From: Campylobacterota bacterium
GTDB lineage: Bacteria; Campylobacterota; Campylobacteria; Campylobacterales; Sulfurovaceae
Length of the DNA: 9,063 nucleotides
Direction of reading: 5' to 3'
Assembly (NCBI GenBank): GCA_013153825.1
Contig: JAADDP010000142.1
Location: 1-9,063 of the forward strand
Every line of letters begins with the position of its first letter. Positions within the stretch are counted from its first letter, which is position 1. Made by a program: the position numbers and the translations under genes. Positions 5,806 to 9,063 of the stretch are shown here, one piece after another. The notes below the pieces were generated by a model. That model worked only from the letters and a program-made list of their open reading frames with translations. It made no database searches and had not been told where the DNA came from.

Positions 5806-6996
5806 CTATGTGAGTGAACTTGTCTGGTATAGCCCCATCAGTTTAATATAGAAATCCTCCTCCGTATGCTCCTCTATCAATCCATCATTTGGAACAAGAG
5901 CATCATACAGCTCCTGTATATTCTCAAATCTATTTGGGAATAGTGTACTTAGAAGTGATGCAGATACCTCTCTACGAACAAGTATCGATGGTGGCATTAT
6001 TCCCGCCTTTATCAACTTCAAGATAGATTTTGAGTGGTAGTGTATATGGTGGTGTTGACCGTGTGGGCATGTACTTGAGCTGACTAGAGTTCTACACCTA
6101 TTGCAATATACATAGTGTTCTATGGTGGATATCTTAAACTTTACACTCTTAAACTTATCAAGTATTGAGTTTAAACGGTTTCTATCATAAAATGAACCCA
6201 ATCTAGAGTTATTCTTAGTTATTACAAGTCTATTACATCCAAAGTTTTTCGCTACTAGTGCATCTAAAACCAACTCATTATAACTTGCAAATATGTATGA
6301 GTTCTCTAGGGGGACAACCACAACCCTATTTGATGGTAGGAAGTTTTCAATAAAGCTTATAACCGCCTCATACCTTATATCATACCTCAGCTCATCATCT
6401 CTAAATGGTTTTCTAAGAAATAGTACAAGAATTTCCGACTCATCCAATATAGTTCTTATCATCCTCTCATGGGAGCGATTTAGTGGATTCGCATCCAGCA
6501 TAAAACCAGATACACTCTTAGCCCCCTGCTCCTGAATTATCCTCTTTACCCTCTTTAGACTACTCGGAATTAGTGGATATTCAACTCTATAGTTCCCATA
6601 TACGGCTATCTCTCCCAATCTTGGTAGAGTCTCTCTTACTCCTGGATGTGATGGGTCTGATGTACCAAATATGCACTTAAGCCTCTCATCAATATCTATC
6701 TTAAATGTCTCCTCAACCTCTAGATATCCAACCTTCCTACCCTCACTTATTAGATTTAATATATCACCCTTTTTAGCTCTCGTTAGAACATCTCTATTTC
6801 GCTTTCCACTTGGAGATAGAACAAACGCAAATGGGTATGGCATACCTTTATAGGTTTTGGTTCTGTTAACCTCTATAGCCTCCTCTCTACTCATAAGCCT
6901 TGTGACTGGAGCAATCAGCCCCTCCTGAACGAGAGCTAAGGTGGATAGAGCCTCTGCATCTATATATAGCTCTCTACTTCTTCTTGAAGATGCCAT
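5806..6996 (-). CDS. ATP-sulfurylase-like protein, probably catalytically dead
   Basis: This 396-residue protein has the length and order of bacterial sulfate adenylyltransferase. The family block GTSDPSHPGV (111-120) is intact. The ATP/sulfate motif QxRNPxHxxH is reduced to LDANPLNRSH (167-176): Q, R and the first His are lost; N170, P171 and H176 remain. ASYNELVLDALVAKNFGC (237-254) matches the block before GRDHAG, but GRDHAG itself reads TKNNSR (260-265), still followed by LGSFYD. The zinc-type site C298-X2-C301-X8-C310-P-H312 is kept, followed by a His cluster (H315-317, H319, H321). PPSILVRREV (335-344) matches the C-terminal PP..RpEV block. The start has a strong AAGGA Shine-Dalgarno inside the upstream regulator gene (23-nt overlap). 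From memory the C. jejuni equivalent, Cj1609, is annotated as a possible sulfate adenylyltransferase. The fold is well supported. Loss of catalysis is inferred from missing motifs, and the true role is unknown. Confidence 0.85.
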   Translation of the reverse strand: MASSRRSRELYIDAEALSTLALVQEGLIAPVTRLMSREEAIEVNRTKTYKGMPYPFAFVLSPSGKRNRDVLTRAKKGDILNLISEGRKVGYLEVEETFKIDIDERLKCIFGTSDPSHPGVRETLPRLGEIAVYGNYRVEYPLIPSSLKRVKRIIQEQGAKSVSGFMLDANPLNRSHERMIRTILDESEILVLFLRKPFRDDELRYDIRYEAVISFIENFLPSNRVVVVPLENSYIFASYNELVLDALVAKNFGCNRLVITKNNSRLGSFYDRNRLNSILDKFKSVKFKISTIEHYVYCNRCRTLVSSSTCPHGQHHHIHYHSKSILKLIKAGIMPPSILVRREVSASLLSTLFPNRFENIQELYDALVPNDGLIEEHTEEDFYIKLMGLYQTSSLT

Positions 6997-7858
6997 ATTT
7001 TTTCCTTTTTTCCCATAAACTTTTTCTTGAAATACCCAGCTTTTTCGAGAGTTCTGTATCTGGAAACTGATACTGAAAACTTGTAACTATAAACTTTACA
7101 TAATCATCTATAGTCAATATCTCATTCTGGTCATATAGCTTATTATCCGTGTTTATCTCTATTTTAGGAAATGGTGTATCAATATCTGATGTTGTTGAGA
7201 TTATAAAATCTCTCTTTTTAACCATATCAAATAGCTGTTCCCGCTCACTCTTCTTTAAGACTTGAAGTTCAGATATATATAACATATGTTTTGGGTTCGC
7301 CTTCTCAACCTTCTCTCTCCAACTCTTTGCTCCAAGTGGGATAAATATTAGAACTCTATCCTTTCTCTGAGCATATGTGAATGCCAACTTATCAACCAAT
7401 CTTATATAGTTTGTAACTATAACTATAGGTGTTGTAACCTTATCTATGTCACTGCTTATATTTATATCATTGAGTAGATATTCACTATACTCCTTGTAGA
7501 GATTTTTATACTTTTTAAGAGTTTGATACTCCTTGTAGTGTTCAATCTTTCTCTGAAGCTCCTCTATCATAAATGGTTTAACTATATAGTCATTTGCTCC
7601 CAGCTTTAGAGGTGCAGCAACGGTATCATTATTTATATAGCTAACCATTAGAATTATTATCTTATCTTTAAACTTTGTAATTAATGGGTTGAAGTTCTGC
7701 CCTGGTAGATTAGTAGATAGTAGATAGGCATCTCCCGAACTGTTCGCCATAGCCTCTTTAACTGAAGAGAATATTTCAGTCTCATAACCAGACTGGTTCA
7801 ACTTAGTTGATATACTCTGTGCTAGATATAGCTCATTCTCTATAATCGTTATCTTCAT
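6974..7858 (-). CDS. HP1021-type atypical orphan response regulator
   Basis: I choose the ATG at 7858 (294 residues) because it overlaps the ispDF TGA as ATGA; a TTG at 7870 would add only four residues. Residues 1-110 are a receiver fold starting MKITIIENELYLAQSI. The acidic pocket is E7-N8-E9, S48 (YLLSTNLPG) stands where the phospho-acceptor Asp should be, S73 takes the Thr/Ser position and K94 (YIVKPF) is kept. Phosphorylation is therefore unlikely. Residues 140-235 lack Walker motifs but read like a decayed AAA+ core. The C-terminus (268-294, ELSKKLGISRKSLWEKRKKYGI) is an NtrC/Fis-type helix-turn-helix. This architecture, and the place next to ispDF, match HP1021 of H. pylori and Cj1608 of C. 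jejuni, phosphorylation-independent regulators linked to redox response and, in H. pylori, to oriC. Orthology is inferred from architecture and synteny. It may bind its own operon promoter at 8965-9038. Confidence 0.88.
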   Translation of the reverse strand: MKITIIENELYLAQSISTKLNQSGYETEIFSSVKEAMANSSGDAYLLSTNLPGQNFNPLITKFKDKIIILMVSYINNDTVAAPLKLGANDYIVKPFMIEELQRKIEHYKEYQTLKKYKNLYKEYSEYLLNDINISSDIDKVTTPIVIVTNYIRLVDKLAFTYAQRKDRVLIFIPLGAKSWREKVEKANPKHMLYISELQVLKKSEREQLFDMVKKRDFIISTTSDIDTPFPKIEINTDNKLYDQNEILTIDDYVKFIVTSFQYQFPDTELSKKLGISRKSLWEKRKKYGIFKKK

Positions 7859-8979
7859 TTTGCCGTCCAATCATAATAATATAGCGTTGCAACAGCCTCA
7901 ACTGCTACACCTTCACCTCTACCTATCCACCCCAGCTTTTCAGATGTTGTAGCTTTTATATTTATGAGGTTTGGAGTCAAATCTAAAATATCTGCTAGAT
8001 TGAACCTCATCATCCTCTTATATCTCATAAGTTTTGGTCTCTCTGCAATAATCGTGATGTCTATATTTCCAACCAGATAACCGAAGGATTTCAATAGGCT
8101 ATGAACCTCCTTTAGAAGCTCGGTAGAGCGAATATCCCTATATCTACTTGATGTATCTGGAAATAGCTCCCCTATATCTCCAATACCACTAGCCCCAAGT
8201 AGAGCATCTATAACTGCATGGATTGCCACATCACCATCACTATGTGCCTTAAATCCAAATGGGGACTCTATCTCAACGCCACATAGATACATCCTCTTGC
8301 CAGATTCAAATGGGTGGATATCTACCCCAAAGCCAACTAATGGTCTCCTTGATGGTCTCTTTAGACAGCTCATCCTACTCAAATCATCAACCGTTGTTAG
8401 CTTATGGGCATCTCTAGAACCCTCTGTAAATATCACCCTTCCTCCAACTGCAGATAGTGCAGAGCTATCATCTGTAAACTCTCTATCCGTACTATCTAAA
8501 GCCCTCTTTAGAGTAGTTGTGCAAGATAGTTGAGGGGTTTGAATAATTCTAACCTCATCTCTATTTAGAGGTGTAGAGTTTAGATATAGTGTATCTGTAG
8601 GTTTTAGTGTTGGAACTACAGATGCTCCCACCTCTCTCAACTCTATAACCCTCTCTACCATCTCCCTATCTAGACAGCATCTGGCTATATCTGAGACTAG
8701 AACAAATGGTGTATCTACAACACTCAATCCTCTCTTTAGAGACTCCTGTCTGGTTGAGCCTCCAACTATAAATTGGTGGTTTGAGAATTTTGACATTGCT
8801 AATATATCGATTTCAGATGAGACTATGACTATTTTTTTAAAGTTATATATCTTCTCAAAAGATGAGACAAGATTTAGCCACACTGGAGCATCTCCACTCC
8901 AGAGCCACTGTTTTTTAACAGGAAGTTTAAATCTACTACTTCTTCCAGCACCTAAAAGTATAAGTGTAACATCTTGCAC
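7855..8979 (-). CDS. ispDF: bifunctional IspD-IspF, MEP pathway
   Basis: This 374-residue fusion performs two steps of non-mevalonate isoprenoid synthesis: CTP-dependent formation of CDP-methylerythritol (IspD) and cyclisation to ME-cyclodiphosphate (IspF). The IspD half (about 1-205) has the CTP loop LGAGRSSRF (9-17), GGSTRQESL (73-81), VSDIARC (95-101, equivalent to the usual HDAAR), TDT (128-130), TPQ (148-150), TDDSSAL (169-175) and K193. The IspF half (about 214-374) has metal ligands D220 and H222 (VDIHPF) and H254 (AIHAVIDALLGA), AHSDGD (245-250), GDIGELFPDT (267-276) and KATTSEKLGWIGRGEG (342-357). Both halves look active. Fusions are usual in Campylobacterota and alphaproteobacteria. 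The start is GTG at 8979, supported by AGGA 6 nt upstream; no ATG fits. It is the first gene of a four-gene operon. Confidence 0.96.
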   Translation of the reverse strand: MQDVTLILLGAGRSSRFKLPVKKQWLWSGDAPVWLNLVSSFEKIYNFKKIVIVSSEIDILAMSKFSNHQFIVGGSTRQESLKRGLSVVDTPFVLVSDIARCCLDREMVERVIELREVGASVVPTLKPTDTLYLNSTPLNRDEVRIIQTPQLSCTTTLKRALDSTDREFTDDSSALSAVGGRVIFTEGSRDAHKLTTVDDLSRMSCLKRPSRRPLVGFGVDIHPFESGKRMYLCGVEIESPFGFKAHSDGDVAIHAVIDALLGASGIGDIGELFPDTSSRYRDIRSTELLKEVHSLLKSFGYLVGNIDITIIAERPKLMRYKRMMRFNLADILDLTPNLINIKATTSEKLGWIGRGEGVAVEAVATLYYYDWTAK

Positions 8980-9037
8980 TATAAATCCTATTATAAAAGT
9001 GTAACTATATTATACATGGGTAACCTTTAGTAACAAT
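8965..9037 (-). promoter_or_regulatory. cluster of HP1021-box-like heptamers at the ispDF promoter
   Basis: Read on the minus strand, a GTTAC core recurs four times: TGTTACT (9037-9031, over the -35), GGTTACC (9027-9021, in the spacer), AGTTACA (9008-9002, near the expected transcription start) and TGTTACA (8971-8965, early coding sequence). The first and last fit the H. pylori HP1021 box as I recall it, TGTT[TA]C[TA]; the third has one mismatch and the second two. The regulator is the second gene of this operon, so negative autoregulation is the natural hypothesis. GTAAC/GTTAC also occurs elsewhere in the window in Val-Thr codons, so the clustering matters more than single hits. Confidence 0.4.
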
Positions 9038-9038
9038 T
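9011..9038 (-). promoter_or_regulatory. sigma70-like promoter of the ispDF operon
   Basis: On the minus strand a -35-like TTGTTA (9038-9033) is followed after 16 nt by a perfect TATAAT (9016-9011). Transcription would start near 9004 and give a leader of about 25 nt that includes the AGGA Shine-Dalgarno. An A-rich run further upstream (near 9049-9056 on the minus strand) could act as an UP-like element. A second TATAAT at 8995-8990 is too close to the GTG to leave room for the Shine-Dalgarno. Confidence 0.65.
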
Positions 9039-9063
9039 TAAAAGTATTCTTTTTTTATTGCAC

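Noticed and set aside
7859..7870. TTG start four codons upstream for the HP1021-like regulator
   Set aside because: The ATG at 7858 forms a standard ATGA overlap with ispDF and begins exactly at the first receiver strand.
8990..8995. Perfect TATAAT immediately upstream of the ispDF Shine-Dalgarno
   Set aside because: Transcription from it would start only a few bases before the GTG and omit the Shine-Dalgarno; the TATAAT at 9011-9016 has a matching -35.
9042..9059. AAAAG-TATT-CTTTT followed by a T run, terminator-like
   Set aside because: The stem is five mostly A-T pairs and would be very unstable; the A/T run is better explained as promoter-upstream sequence of ispDF.

Overview
The window looks like a chromosomal segment of a member of the Campylobacterota (the former Epsilonproteobacteria). 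The main evidence is gene content and order. There is an ispD-ispF fusion, followed by an orphan response regulator of the HP1021/Cj1608 type, a divergent ATP-sulfurylase-like protein and pgpA. From memory, this is the order Cj1607-Cj1610 in Campylobacter jejuni. The 3-dehydroquinate dehydratase closely resembles the Helicobacter pylori enzyme, and the histidine kinase has the H-box IIAHQWRQPLN that is common in this group. The genus is not decided. Codon use is distinctive and shared by all the large genes: AGA for Arg, ATA for Ile and GAG for Glu predominate.

Layout from left to right. Positions 14-127 (+) may encode a 37-residue single-helix membrane protein; on the opposite strand this stretch carries a possible terminator. 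Positions 3766 down to 138 (-) form one tightly packed block: an OmpR/PhoB-type response regulator, a 7TM-DISM-type histidine kinase (8-nt overlap), aroQ (44-nt gap) and an M24 Xaa-Pro peptidase (4-nt overlap). Positions 3767-3884 are an AT-rich divergent promoter region. Positions 3885-5309 (+) encode a large Ser/Asn/Asp-rich lipoprotein of unknown function. Its stop codon overlaps the stop of the convergent pgpA gene.

Positions 8979 down to 5304 (-) form the second operon: ispDF (isoprenoid precursor synthesis), the HP1021-like regulator, the ATP-sulfurylase-like protein and pgpA (phosphatidylglycerol synthesis). The junctions are coupled: 4-nt overlap, 23-nt overlap, and a 10-nt gap in which the pgpA Shine-Dalgarno starts in the preceding stop codon. 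A sigma70-like promoter lies at 9011-9038, with copies of an HP1021-box-like heptamer over and around it, which suggests autoregulation.

The most interesting points are these. (1) Two adjacent co-translated genes look like pseudoenzymes: a receiver protein without its phospho-acceptor Asp and with a decayed AAA-like centre, and an ATP sulfurylase fold that has lost its catalytic motifs but keeps a Cys/His metal-type site. (2) HP1021-box-like sites lie on the promoter of the operon that encodes the regulator. (3) The lipoprotein carries seven extended bacterial N-glycosylation sequons, far more than expected, and sits head to head with the two-component system. No CRISPR array, insertion sequence, phage gene, tRNA or rRNA was seen.
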